Shown piece after piece: positions 19,595-28,202 of a DNA stretch of 64,000 bases. This stretch comes from Micromonospora sp. NBC_01699 (GTDB lineage: Bacteria > Actinomycetota > Actinomycetes > Mycobacteriales > Micromonosporaceae), in the NCBI RefSeq assembly GCF_036250065.1, contig NZ_CP109199.1:4898001-4962000 (forward strand), written 5' to 3'. A program made the position numbers and the translations under genes. A model generated the notes under the pieces. The model ran no database searches. It was not told where the DNA came from and worked only from the letters and a program-made list of their open reading frames with translations. Numbering within the stretch: position 1 is the first letter of the stretch; every line of letters begins with the position of its first letter.

Positions 19595-19781
19595 ACCGGC
19601 CGGCGTGCCGGAATGGCTTCCGCGGGCGGCGTCGCGACCCGGCAACCCCTGTTCACCTGACAGCGAGTCGCAACGATGGCGCCCTCGCATGTCCCATCGC
19701 ATACTGTTCGGGCGGGGGCCCAGATAAACGCGACGCGTCCGTAATCGCGCATGCGTCACTTGGTCTCGAAAAGGAGAGAGA

Positions 19782-20585
19782 ATGCGCCAGGTTGCATGGC
19801 TCGCCAGCTATCCGAGGTCCGGCAATACTTGGACTCGGGTCCTGCTGGCGAGTTATCTCGCGGACGCTTCCATGACCTCCATAGCCTCACCCGAAGAGGC
19901 CCTTGACGAGGCTATTCCAGACATCCATGTACTATTGTCGGCCGGGCGCATGATCCCGTTCAACGAAGACGGGCGGCCGACAATCGTCAAGAGCCATTTC
20001 CTGCCGGACGCAGACTTGATGCAGGTACATAGATCGTCCACCACCAAGGTAATTTACCTGTTGCGTAATCCTCGGGACGTTCTGCACAGCACGATACCTC
20101 ATCTCGGCATCGGCAAGGAGTACGCGGCGGATTACGCCAAGAGCTTCATCGAGAACCGCGGAGCCCCGGTCTGGACCGAGGGGTGGGGAACGTGGCTGTC
20201 GAGCGTTCGCGAATGGTCGGACCCGGAAAACGTGTCGCGACACTTCCCGAATGCGGAGCTGCTTGTCGTTCGGTACGAGGACCTGCGGGCAGAAACGCCC
20301 CAGAGGCTACAGATGATCCTCGAATTCCTGGACCTGGGCCCGGTGGATCCCGCCCGCGTACGGAGGGCAGCCGAGAACTCGTCACTCCGTAGGATGCAAG
20401 CGACGGAACAGGAGCTGGTGGCTTCCGGGCTGATTCCGGCCGGACAGAACCGCTTCGTCGGAGAGGGGTTGCAGAATCAGTCTCTGGCAAGCCTGGGTAG
20501 TGACGTGGAAATTGCGTACCAGGAGATGCTGAAGAAAGATGAGGAGTTCTTCGAATATGTACGGAGGTTCAAGTACGAGGCTTAA
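19782..20585 (+). CDS. PAPS-dependent sulfotransferase
   Basis: This 267-residue enzyme has the 5'-phosphosulfate loop SYPRSGNTWTR (about residues 9-19), a likely catalytic His in VKSHFL, and the 3'-phosphate binding segment LRNPRDVLHS. Together these define cytosolic-type sulfotransferases that move sulfate from PAPS to a hydroxyl or amine. ATG at 19782 sits behind an excellent AAGGAGAG site. The gene is less GC-rich than its neighbours (codons such as AAT, ATT, TAT), which may reflect recent acquisition. Its substrate could be a natural product; nothing in the sequence fixes it. Confidence 0.92.
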   Translation: MRQVAWLASYPRSGNTWTRVLLASYLADASMTSIASPEEALDEAIPDIHVLLSAGRMIPFNEDGRPTIVKSHFLPDADLMQVHRSSTTKVIYLLRNPRDVLHSTIPHLGIGKEYAADYAKSFIENRGAPVWTEGWGTWLSSVREWSDPENVSRHFPNAELLVVRYEDLRAETPQRLQMILEFLDLGPVDPARVRRAAENSSLRRMQATEQELVASGLIPAGQNRFVGEGLQNQSLASLGSDVEIAYQEMLKKDEEFFEYVRRFKYEA

Positions 20586-20814
20586 TCGATGGCTTCACGA
20601 GGGATGCACCGTACTGCGCTACGGACAGCACTCCCGAGTGCCCGATTAGCACCGTCTACGTGCCACTCCCCTGGCTCCGTCAGGCACGATTCGTCGGCGC
20701 ACGTGTGGTAATGTCGAGGCGTGAGCGTGCCGCCCATTGCAGGTGGTCGCCCACTGTCGGCTGGCAATATTTGTTGGATAAGTGTTCGAGCGTTGAGTGA
20801 GTGTGGGGTTGGTT

Positions 20815-21243
20815 GTGGCTTCTGTGGGTAAGATCATTCGATTCGATGACGTGCGGGGCTACGGATTCATCGCACCGTCCGACGGCGGCGAAGACGTCTT
20901 CGTCCACGCCAACGACTTCGGGGAACACCGCCAGTCGGTGCGGGTCGGCCTGCCCGTCGAGTACGAGGCGGTGGGCGGTGACCGCGGCCTGAAGGCCCTG
21001 TCGGTGCGTATCGTCGAGACGGACGGACTGGTCAACGGGACGACCAACGGTGACGAGCGCCGACTCCGGGTCCGGGCGGACGGCGACGAGGAGATGTGCG
21101 ACGTCCTCGCGCCCGCCGAGTTCATGAGGGCCGTGACGGAACTACTCCTACAGGGCGCACCGTCGTTGACCGGCGCCCAGATCATCGAGGTTCGGGAACG
21201 GTTCGTCGAGTTCAGCCGTTCCCATGGTTGGGTGGATGGCTGA
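20815..21243 (+). CDS. Cold-shock-domain protein with C-terminal extension
   Basis: This protein of about 142 residues has an N-terminal cold shock domain. RNP-like motifs read GYGFIAP and DVFVHAND. About 75 further residues end in a helical segment (EFMRAVTELLLQGAPSLTG), so it is longer than CspA-type proteins (about 67). The start is uncertain: GTG at 20815 gives VASVGKIIRF, and GTG at 20797 would add six residues. The likely role is RNA binding. It is the only obvious housekeeping-type gene between the cluster genes. Confidence 0.85.
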   Translation: MASVGKIIRFDDVRGYGFIAPSDGGEDVFVHANDFGEHRQSVRVGLPVEYEAVGGDRGLKALSVRIVETDGLVNGTTNGDERRLRVRADGDEEMCDVLAPAEFMRAVTELLLQGAPSLTGAQIIEVRERFVEFSRSHGWVDG

Positions 21244-21335
21244 GCAGCACTGACGGCGACACGACCGCCGACCGGTGGTCCGTGGAGCACCGGCGCTCGC
21301 CCGGACGACCCGGGTGCCGGCGCGCAATTGATCAA

Positions 21336-21370
21336 GGCTCTGGGCTGGCGTTCCTCGCCGGACCAGAGCC
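21336..21370. terminator. Stem-loop terminator between convergent genes
   Basis: GGCTCTGG (21336-21343) pairs perfectly with CCAGAGCC (21363-21370), and GGCG/CGCC pairs inside the loop. It lies between the convergent cold-shock and glycosyltransferase genes and probably terminates both. Confidence 0.5.
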
Positions 21371-21453
21371 CTGTTCATATCCGGTCGGCCACCGGTGACC
21401 CGGGCGCTGCCGCGTCGCGCGGGTGGACGTGCCGATCCCGGCGTGCCGGCGGG

Positions 21454-22635
21454 TCAGCGCAGGCAGTCCTCCACCAGATCGGCGGCGCGAGCCGGGCCGT
21501 TCTCCGCCCGGAGTTCCTTGCTCAGCAGAGCCACCCGCGCGGCAACCTGCCGGTCGGACAGCAACTCCCCGACCGTCGCGCGAAGCCGTGTCGCCGTCAC
21601 CTGTGCACTGTCGAGCTGTCGAGCCACGCCGAGGTCCACCAGGCGCTCCGCGTTGCCGAACTGGTCGTTGGCGAACGGCACCACGATCATGGGGGTCCCG
21701 CTGCGCAGGCCCTCCATGGAACTGCCCATCCCGCCATGGGTCACGAACAGGTCGCAGACCTCCAGGACGCTCACCTGCGGCACCCAGCGGTGCACCTCCA
21801 CGTTGGCCGGAAGGTCGCCCAGCGCGACGGCGTCCAGGTGCTTGCCGATCTGGAGCACCACATGCCAGTCGGGCAGGTCACCGAATGCGGCCAGGCACTC
21901 ACGGTAGAAGCTCGGCCGGTCGGTGAGGACGGAGCCGACCGAGACGAAGGCCAGTTTCGCCACCCCAGCGGGGCGCTCCCAGCCGACCCGTGCGCTGTGC
22001 TGGTCGGCGCACCAGCCCACGAAGGTGTACCGGTTGGCATCCACGGCTTCCGGCAGCGGCTGCATGTACCGCGGTATCAGCACCAGCGCCCGTTCCGGCT
22101 CCCCCAGCATGAACTCGACGGGATCCACGTCCGCCATCCCGTTGTCCGCCAGCCACGCGATGAACCGCTGGCCCAGCTCCACGCCACGCAGGTCGTCCAG
22201 GACCGCGGCCGCCTGTTGCAGCACGTACTCCCGCTGGCCCTCCCAGGGCACGACGGTGGTGGAGAACTGGATGGTCGGGACGCCCAGGTTGCGGGCGAGG
22301 ATCCGGATGGCGTCCGTTCCCGTCTCGTTGACGACGAGGTCGGGTGGATCCGCCTCGAAGATCTCCCGGAGTTGCGGCAGTAGGGAGATGTCCTCGTTGA
22401 CGGACAGCTCCAGCATGTCGAGCGCATTCTTGGTCTGCGGGGGCAGCCCGTTGGCAATGGGCAGCGTGGAGGTGTACGCGGCAAAACGCGCCCCGGTCGC
22501 CGTTATCTGATCGGCGAACGCCGGGATGTTCACGTAGGTCACCCGGTGCCCCCTGGCCACGAGCTCCCGCACGAGGCCGAGAGTGGGGTTGACATGGCTG
22601 AAGACCGGCGACGACATGACTGCGATGTGCGACAA
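21454..22635 (-). CDS. MGT-type (macrolide) glycosyltransferase, GT1 family
   Basis: This 393-residue UDP-sugar transferase has the GT-B fold signatures of the macrolide-inactivating group. The N-terminal SSPVFSHVNPTLGLV carries the catalytic His, and the donor motif reads THGGMGSSMEGLRSGTPMIV followed by FANDQFGNAERL. I place the start at TTG 22635, behind AGAGGGG. ATG at 22617, six codons in, is the alternative. Such enzymes glucosylate macrolides or other antibiotics, so it may serve self-protection or decorate the product. It is divergent from an NmrA-like oxidoreductase across a 308-base gap that contains the MerR-type promoter at 22888. Confidence 0.9.
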   Translation of the reverse strand: MSHIAVMSSPVFSHVNPTLGLVRELVARGHRVTYVNIPAFADQITATGARFAAYTSTLPIANGLPPQTKNALDMLELSVNEDISLLPQLREIFEADPPDLVVNETGTDAIRILARNLGVPTIQFSTTVVPWEGQREYVLQQAAAVLDDLRGVELGQRFIAWLADNGMADVDPVEFMLGEPERALVLIPRYMQPLPEAVDANRYTFVGWCADQHSARVGWERPAGVAKLAFVSVGSVLTDRPSFYRECLAAFGDLPDWHVVLQIGKHLDAVALGDLPANVEVHRWVPQVSVLEVCDLFVTHGGMGSSMEGLRSGTPMIVVPFANDQFGNAERLVDLGVARQLDSAQVTATRLRATVGELLSDRQVAARVALLSKELRAENGPARAADLVEDCLR

Positions 22636-22887
22636 CGGGGTACCCCTCTGGCTGGCAGACGATGAGGGTCGACGCGGCACGTGCCAGGCCCGCTCGGGCG
22701 CCCCCTGCCGCCCGGATGCGGCGACACGGCGGTCGGCGAGAGTAGGCGCAACCATCGATGGCGGCTAGATCGTAGCGTCTCCGGGCTGTCAGAACACCGA
22801 TGCCGAGGACTGTTCAAGTACATTCCCGACCGCAGTTGAGCGGTTGATCCCGGGTCGGGTCCACTGCCCGCCATCAGCCCCGGCTCC

Positions 22888-22918
22888 TTGACCTTGAGTG
22901 CTGTTGAGGTTCTAGCGT
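22888..22918 (+). promoter_or_regulatory. MerR-type promoter with 19-bp spacer
   Basis: A -35 element TTGACC (22888-22893) and a -10 element TAGCGT (22913-22918) are separated by 19 bases. The spacer contains an imperfect dyad (CTTGAG...TTGAGG). Over-long spacers with a dyad are the hallmark of promoters twisted open by MerR-family activators. Transcription would start about 18 bases before the GTG of the NmrA-like gene, leaving room for its GGAGGG ribosome site. No merR gene lies in the window. Confidence 0.55.
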
Positions 22919-22943
22919 CGTCGCAAACGGAGGGAGTTCGACT

Positions 22944-23774
22944 GTGACGACACTGGTTACGGGTGCCACCGGGAACACCGGCCGGCATGTTGTGGCGGAG
23001 CTGGTCCGCCGAGGAGAGCCCGTTCGGGCGCTGACGCGGAATCCGGTTGCCGCCGCGGGGAGATTTCCGGCCAAGGTGGAACTGGTGGCCGGCACGCACA
23101 CGGCACCGGAGTCGTTGGACGCCGCCCTCGATGGCGTCAGCCGGTTGCACATCACGGTGACGGCGGGGCTCGCCGCGGTCGGGTCCGACCTGGTACGGCG
23201 GGCAGTTGGGGCGGGCGTACGGCGTATCACCGTGGTGTGGGGTGGTGGTGTGGGGCCGGTCGAGCAGGCTGTGGCGGACTCGGGTGTGGAGTGGACACGC
23301 CTGGAACCGCAGGAGTTCATGAGCAACACGTTGACCTGGATCGAATCGGTTCGGGCCGAAGGAAACGTGCGCGAGCCGTACGACTATCCCAGCGCGCTGG
23401 TCCACGAGGCCGACATAGCGGCGGTGGCAGCGGTCGCGCTTCTCGACGATGGCCATGCGGGGCGCGCCTACAACCTCACCGGGCCGGAGTCGCTGACCCC
23501 GCGCCAACGGATCGCCATCCTGTCCCGGGCAATCCGCCGCGACATCGCTTTCGTCCCGATCACGCACGATCAGGCCGTCGACAGGCTGATGGCCACCGGT
23601 GTGTCCCGGGCGGACGCCGAATATGTCATCGGCTGGTACTCCGCTCCCACCGATGCCTCCACGACCGCCGTCGACACCGTCGAGCAGGTGACCGGCCGCC
23701 CGGCGCGTACGTTCGCGCAGTGGACGGCCGAGCACGCGGATCGTTTCCGGGCGCCCCGCGATACGGTCGGCTAG
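22944..23774 (+). CDS. NmrA-like NAD(P)-binding oxidoreductase
   Basis: This 276-residue protein begins with the Rossmann motif VTGATGNTGRHV. It lacks the YxxxK pair of classical SDRs, as in NmrA or quinone-oxidoreductase-like proteins. GTG at 22944 has a GGAGGG ribosome site. A MerR-type promoter directly upstream suggests induction by redox or electrophile stress, so detoxification or redox sensing is plausible. It is divergent from the MGT glycosyltransferase. Confidence 0.88.
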   Translation: MTTLVTGATGNTGRHVVAELVRRGEPVRALTRNPVAAAGRFPAKVELVAGTHTAPESLDAALDGVSRLHITVTAGLAAVGSDLVRRAVGAGVRRITVVWGGGVGPVEQAVADSGVEWTRLEPQEFMSNTLTWIESVRAEGNVREPYDYPSALVHEADIAAVAAVALLDDGHAGRAYNLTGPESLTPRQRIAILSRAIRRDIAFVPITHDQAVDRLMATGVSRADAEYVIGWYSAPTDASTTAVDTVEQVTGRPARTFAQWTAEHADRFRAPRDTVG

Positions 23775-24166
23775 GGTCCTCGGCGGCGCCCCCTGGAGCC
23801 GGGAACGACATCGCATCGTCCGCCGGCGCGGGCGCCTCGACCCCGGCGACCGGGGGCGCTTCCGTCGGTGCCGCGCTCGCAGGCGACCAGCCCTCCGCCG
23901 GCCCGACGAAGTCCGTCGCGCCGCCACCAGCTCCGTCGCGACCCGCGGCACACGAGACCTCCCCGCCCGCGTCCCCGGCCGCGCCGAAGGTCCCGGCGAA
24001 CACCTCCGGCCGCAACCTCGCCCTGAACAGCGCGGCTACCGCCTCCAGCGTCGAGCACGGGATATGGCCGGCGTCGAACGCGGTCGACGGAGACCCGGCA
24101 ACCCGATTCGGCACCAGGCGTTCGACCAGCTACGGCTACTCGCTGCTCGGTCTCGACGTGCGCTGA
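23775..24166 (+). pseudogene. Remnant of a secreted protein with an F5/8-type C (discoidin, CBM32) domain
   Basis: The frame running through this stretch encodes a long Pro/Ala/Ser linker and then RNLALNSAATASSVEHG, WPASNAVDGDPATRF. That is the unmistakable start of a discoidin/CBM32 sugar-binding domain. It breaks off after about 45 residues at a stop codon, and there is no start codon or signal peptide in front. It is the broken internal piece of a once larger exported glycan-binding protein. It lies between the NmrA-like gene and the convergent ABC genes and may mark an old recombination scar. Confidence 0.65.
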
Positions 24167-24171
24167 GCCCG

Positions 24172-25971
24172 TCAGTCCCGCTGGGCGTCGACGTAGGCCG
24201 ACTCCTGCATCCGGTAGAGCTCGGCGTAGAGGGCGTCGTTGGCCATCAACTCGGCATGGCCGCCGGCTTCGACGATCCGGCCTTCGTCGACGACCAGGAT
24301 GAGGTCGGCGCTGCGGGCGGTGGAGAACCGGTGCGTGACCAGCAGCGTGATGGCTCCGGTCCGGGCGCCGACCCGTCGGGCGCTCTCGGCGTACCGGTCG
24401 AAGAGGTGGTGCTCGGCTTCGGCGTCCAGGGCCGCGGTGGGCTCGTCGAGCACGAGCAGGAACGGCGTCTCGCGCATCATCGCCCGGCCCAGCGCGAGCT
24501 TCTGCCACTGGCCGCCGGACAGGTTCGTTCCCTCGGTGTAGCTCTTCCCGAGGTGCGTCGACAGTCCGTCGTCCAGCCGGGCCATCACGTCGCCGGCGTG
24601 GGCCCGGTCGAGAGCATCGAGAACCGCCTGCTCGTCGTCGATTCGCGGGAGGTCCCCGACGCCGACGGTCTGCCGGGCCGGCAGCTCGTAGCGTACGAAG
24701 TCCTGGAACCCGGCCGAGATCCGCTCGCGCCAGGCGTCCAGCGGCAGCCGCCGGATGTCGATCCCGTCGATCAGGATGGCCCCATCGGTCGTGTCGTAGA
24801 ACCGGCACAGCAGCTTGACCAGCGTGGACTTGCCCGCCCCGTTCTCGCCGACGATGGCGACCGTGGAACCGGCGGAGAGGAGGACGTTCGCGTCCCGCAG
24901 CACCGGTGAGGTGGTGCCCGGGTAGACGAACCGCACCCCGCGCAGCTCGATACCGTCCCGGATCCGGTCGGGCATCTCCCGGTCCGCCGCCGCTGGCTGC
25001 TGCGCCGCGATGAGGGCGCGCAGCCAGCGCAGCCGCGAGAACCCCTTGACGATCTGCTGCATGTTGCGCAGCTCCTGCAACGTCTGGTTGACCTGCTGGT
25101 TCACCTGCGCCGCGAGTGTGATGACCAGGACGACCTCACCGACGGCACCCCGGCCGGTCACCGCCTGCCGCACCACGAAGAGCACCCCGAGCAGGTACGC
25201 GACGGCGAAGAACACCTGCCCGGCCGCGTTGACGGCGATGGCTCGTCGCTCGGCCGCGATCAGGGTGCGGCCCACCTCTGCCGCGAGTTCGCGATTGCGC
25301 CGCCGGAACTCGTCCTGGAGCCGGAACACGCGTAGTTCCTTGGCCGATTCCGCACCGGTCGCCAGCCGGAAGAGATGCCAGCCCTTCCGGTTGACCGTCG
25401 CCATCCGCTCCTTGGCCCGTTCGGTGATCGCCGTCGCGCGCTGCCCGCACAGCACCGGTGGCACGGCGGCCAACGGGAGCAGCAGCAGCCAGGGGTTCAC
25501 GAAGGCGAGGACCACGCTTGTCGACACCAGCGAGACGGCGAGCGTGGCCACGGTCATCAGCGCGCCGACCCCGCTGATGAGGCTGTGCAGCTCGCGTTGC
25601 AGGATGTCCATCCTGTCGGCGTAGTCGGCCCGCTCGTGATGGTCGAGCCGGGCGGAGCCGTTCGCGAGGGTGATCAGCTCCGCTTCGAGTGTGATGACCG
25701 CCAGGTCGGCGATCTCGACGTACGACGTGTAAGCGAAGTGGCGCAGCATCAGCACGCCGATCACGCCCACGCCGGTCAGCGCGCCCGCGATCGTCGCCCC
25801 ACGCACGTCCCGCCCGAGGGCGGCGCTCGTGGCGGCGGACAGGGCCAGGGCTACCAGCGGCCAGGCCAGCCCGGAGGCGATGCTGAGTACGCTCGCGGCG
25901 ATGAATTTGCGGCGGTTCTGCTGCCAGCCGACCCGCAGCATGGCTACACAGCTGGCAAGTGCGTCCTTCAC
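24172..25971 (-). CDS. ABC exporter half-transporter (permease-ATPase), second of pair
   Basis: This 599-residue protein has six hydrophobic segments in about residues 20-310. The nucleotide-binding domain shows Walker A GENGAGKST, Q-loop GFQDFVRYEL, signature LSGGQWQKLALGRA, Walker B FLLVLDEPTAALD and a switch His in VTHRFS. GTG at 25971 overlaps the stop of the preceding transporter gene (GTGA), so both halves are made together and probably form a heterodimeric exporter. The neighbourhood of NRPS pieces suggests peptide export or self-resistance. The gene ends six bases after the discoidin remnant. Confidence 0.92.
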   Translation of the reverse strand: MKDALASCVAMLRVGWQQNRRKFIAASVLSIASGLAWPLVALALSAATSAALGRDVRGATIAGALTGVGVIGVLMLRHFAYTSYVEIADLAVITLEAELITLANGSARLDHHERADYADRMDILQRELHSLISGVGALMTVATLAVSLVSTSVVLAFVNPWLLLLPLAAVPPVLCGQRATAITERAKERMATVNRKGWHLFRLATGAESAKELRVFRLQDEFRRRNRELAAEVGRTLIAAERRAIAVNAAGQVFFAVAYLLGVLFVVRQAVTGRGAVGEVVLVITLAAQVNQQVNQTLQELRNMQQIVKGFSRLRWLRALIAAQQPAAADREMPDRIRDGIELRGVRFVYPGTTSPVLRDANVLLSAGSTVAIVGENGAGKSTLVKLLCRFYDTTDGAILIDGIDIRRLPLDAWRERISAGFQDFVRYELPARQTVGVGDLPRIDDEQAVLDALDRAHAGDVMARLDDGLSTHLGKSYTEGTNLSGGQWQKLALGRAMMRETPFLLVLDEPTAALDAEAEHHLFDRYAESARRVGARTGAITLLVTHRFSTARSADLILVVDEGRIVEAGGHAELMANDALYAELYRMQESAYVDAQRD

Positions 25972-27905
25972 CTGTCGCCGCCCCTGCCGCCCGGTTTCCG
26001 GTCCGCGTGCTCCCGGTCCGGGTCCTCGTCGTCGCGATCCCGGTCGGGTCCGGCCGCGAACTGCATCGCTTGCAGCGTGAAGAGGTCGGCGTATCGGCCC
26101 CCGGCCGCGAGCAGCGAGCCGTGCGTGCCGTCCTCGACGACCCGGCCGTGTTCGAGCACGACGATCCGGTCGGCGTGCCGCACGCTGGAGAAGCGATGCG
26201 AGATCAGCAATGTCGTCACGCCACGGGTCAGCTCGACGAACCGATCGAAGAACGCCGCCTCCGCCCGTACGTCCAGGGCCGCCGTGGGCTCGTCCATCAC
26301 CAGCACCCGCGCGCCGGCGTCGAGGGCGTAGAGCGCGCGGGCGATCGCGACCCGCTGCCACTGCCCGCCCGACAGCTCTGCCCCGTCGTCGTACTGGCGG
26401 GCGAGCAACGTGTCGAAGCCGTGCCGCAGCACGTCGAGGGTTTCGGCGATGCCGGCCCGGCTGGCGGCCCGGCGTACGACCTCGGTGTCCACCGGCCGCT
26501 CGACGGCGCCGAAGGCGATGTTGTCCGTCGCGGACAGCTCGTACCGGTTGAAGTCCTGGAAGATGACGGCCAACTGTCGCCGCCACGAGTCGACCGCGAA
26601 GTCGCGGATGTCGTGTCCGTCGACCAGGACCGCGCCGGCCGTCGGCTCGTAGAGCCGGGCCAGCATCTTCACCAGAGTCGTCTTGCCCGCGCCGTTGAGA
26701 CCGACAATCGCGGTGCACTCACCGGCGCGCAGGGTGAGGTTGAGCCCGTCCAGCACCGGCCGGTCACCTCCGGCGTAGGCGAACGAGACGTCGGCGAAGC
26801 GGATGTCCCGTTCGGGCAGCCCGCGCGCGTCACCGGTGGCGTCGGTGGAGACGTCCCGCGCGGCGTACGACGCGACCTGCCGGTCGAACGACTCCATCGC
26901 CTCGCCCGCGGCCATGCCGAACTGCGACTGGTTGTCCGCCTCGGCGTAGTAGTCGCCGAGCAGGATCGCGGCGATCGTCGCCTGGAGCGCGAGCGCGAGC
27001 CCGGTCAGGGACAGCTGCCCCTGGGCGGCCGAGCGCACCACCAGCGCGAGCACGGTACCGGCCGCGGCCAGGCCGAGCACGGTGAACCACCGGAAGCGGC
27101 CGACCAGCATGCGCCGGCGTTCCACCCACAGCGGCTCCAGCCCGGCCAACGCCGCCTCGCGGTAGCGATGGACCACCCACTCGGTCAGGCCGAAGACACG
27201 AAGCTCCTTCGCGGCCGGCCCGAGCACGCCCAGATTGCGGAAGTAGTCCCGGCGGCGGTGCAGCGGACTGATCGTCGGCCATACCCGCATGTAGATGCGC
27301 AGACCGCTGCGGTGGCCGTAGCGGAAGCAGAGGGCGCACACCGCCGTCGCCAGCGCGGCCCACCAGCCTGCCACGACCCCCAGCAGGACGAGGAAACCGG
27401 CCAGCGACGTGTACCGGGTCAGGTAGGCCAGCGTCCCCTTGGCCGCGTCGCCCGGACTCATCCAGGCCGTCTCCAGCTGCTCTGCGGCCCGTTGCAGGTC
27501 GCCCAGCACCTTCTGGTCCTCCAGCGGCGCGATGCCCGTGCTGCTCAACGAGGTGTCGACCAGACGGGCCCGAAAGACGGCGTTGACCCGGTGCCGCATC
27601 ACGTCGCCGAGCGACAGCGCGACCGGGACCAGCAACTGCTGTAGGAAGAAGGCGCCCGCCGCGACCAGGAACGCGGCGACCAGGCCGTCCCACGACGCCG
27701 ACCCGACTCCGTCCCGCGACGCGTCGGGTGCCCGTCCCACGACGACGCTCGTCGCGATGACGAAGGCCACCGGCAGCAGGCCGAGCAGGACGTTGAGCAG
27801 GGTCAGTGAGACCAGCACCCCGCGCCCGCCGAGTTGCAGGTGACGGATGACGAAGAGTCGGGGTGTGGTCACCTCGGTCAGATAAGCTGCCAAGCGCATT
27901 GGCAT
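25968..27905 (-). CDS. ABC exporter half-transporter (permease-ATPase), first of pair
   Basis: This 645-residue protein has hydrophobic segments at about 28-50, 75-100, 165-200 and 275-310. Its ATPase domain shows Walker A GLNGAGKTT, Q-loop IFQDFNRYEL, signature LSGGQWQRVAIARA, Walker B VLVMDEPTAALD and switch SHRFS. The last 30 residues are a highly charged Asp/Arg tail. ATG at 27905 or 27899 can start it and neither has a clear ribosome site, so a short-leader transcript is possible. It is divergent from the unknown gene at 28203 and coupled to the downstream half-transporter. Confidence 0.9.
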   Translation of the reverse strand: MPMRLAAYLTEVTTPRLFVIRHLQLGGRGVLVSLTLLNVLLGLLPVAFVIATSVVVGRAPDASRDGVGSASWDGLVAAFLVAAGAFFLQQLLVPVALSLGDVMRHRVNAVFRARLVDTSLSSTGIAPLEDQKVLGDLQRAAEQLETAWMSPGDAAKGTLAYLTRYTSLAGFLVLLGVVAGWWAALATAVCALCFRYGHRSGLRIYMRVWPTISPLHRRRDYFRNLGVLGPAAKELRVFGLTEWVVHRYREAALAGLEPLWVERRRMLVGRFRWFTVLGLAAAGTVLALVVRSAAQGQLSLTGLALALQATIAAILLGDYYAEADNQSQFGMAAGEAMESFDRQVASYAARDVSTDATGDARGLPERDIRFADVSFAYAGGDRPVLDGLNLTLRAGECTAIVGLNGAGKTTLVKMLARLYEPTAGAVLVDGHDIRDFAVDSWRRQLAVIFQDFNRYELSATDNIAFGAVERPVDTEVVRRAASRAGIAETLDVLRHGFDTLLARQYDDGAELSGGQWQRVAIARALYALDAGARVLVMDEPTAALDVRAEAAFFDRFVELTRGVTTLLISHRFSSVRHADRIVVLEHGRVVEDGTHGSLLAAGGRYADLFTLQAMQFAAGPDRDRDDEDPDREHADRKPGGRGGDR

Positions 27906-28103
27906 GTGCTTATGCTATCGACCACGCCGCGTTCCGTGGGGGCGTCCGGATCCGAAGGGTCGTGGATGCCGATCGAGTCCGGGCCCGTCGCTCCACACCG
28001 GACGAAATCCATCCGAACGCGCAAGGGCTGCGGGCGCCGCATTCTTGGGACATAATATCGGCTGATCCGGCCCGGTCGTCTCGCGCGCCTGCGCGGCCCC
28101 TGA

Positions 28104-28202
28104 TGTCTTTCGTGGGTTGGCGACGACACCGACTTCTTCGAGCCGGATCGGAATTTCGTCACCGTCATCCTGCTGCTGTCGTCCATCAAGGAGAAGTACG
28201 GC
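28104..28202 (+). pseudogene. Possible carrier-protein remnant, in frame with the next gene
   Basis: The open frame directly upstream of and continuous with the 28203 gene reads GDDTDFFEPDRNFVTVIL followed by a helix ending IKEKYGV. This has the shape of acyl/peptidyl carrier protein helix II (DDxDFFE.gg.SL..V.L...I.E.yGV), but the phosphopantetheine Ser position is Phe. No start codon exists in this frame after the stop at 28101. It is either a decayed carrier protein or chance similarity. The rest of 27906-28103 shows only divergent promoter space. Confidence 0.3.

Noticed and set aside
24172-26718. 848-codon version of the second ABC half-transporter
   Set aside because: The upstream extension is a shadow of the first transporter's ATPase domain; GTG 25971 with a GTGA overlap is the natural start.
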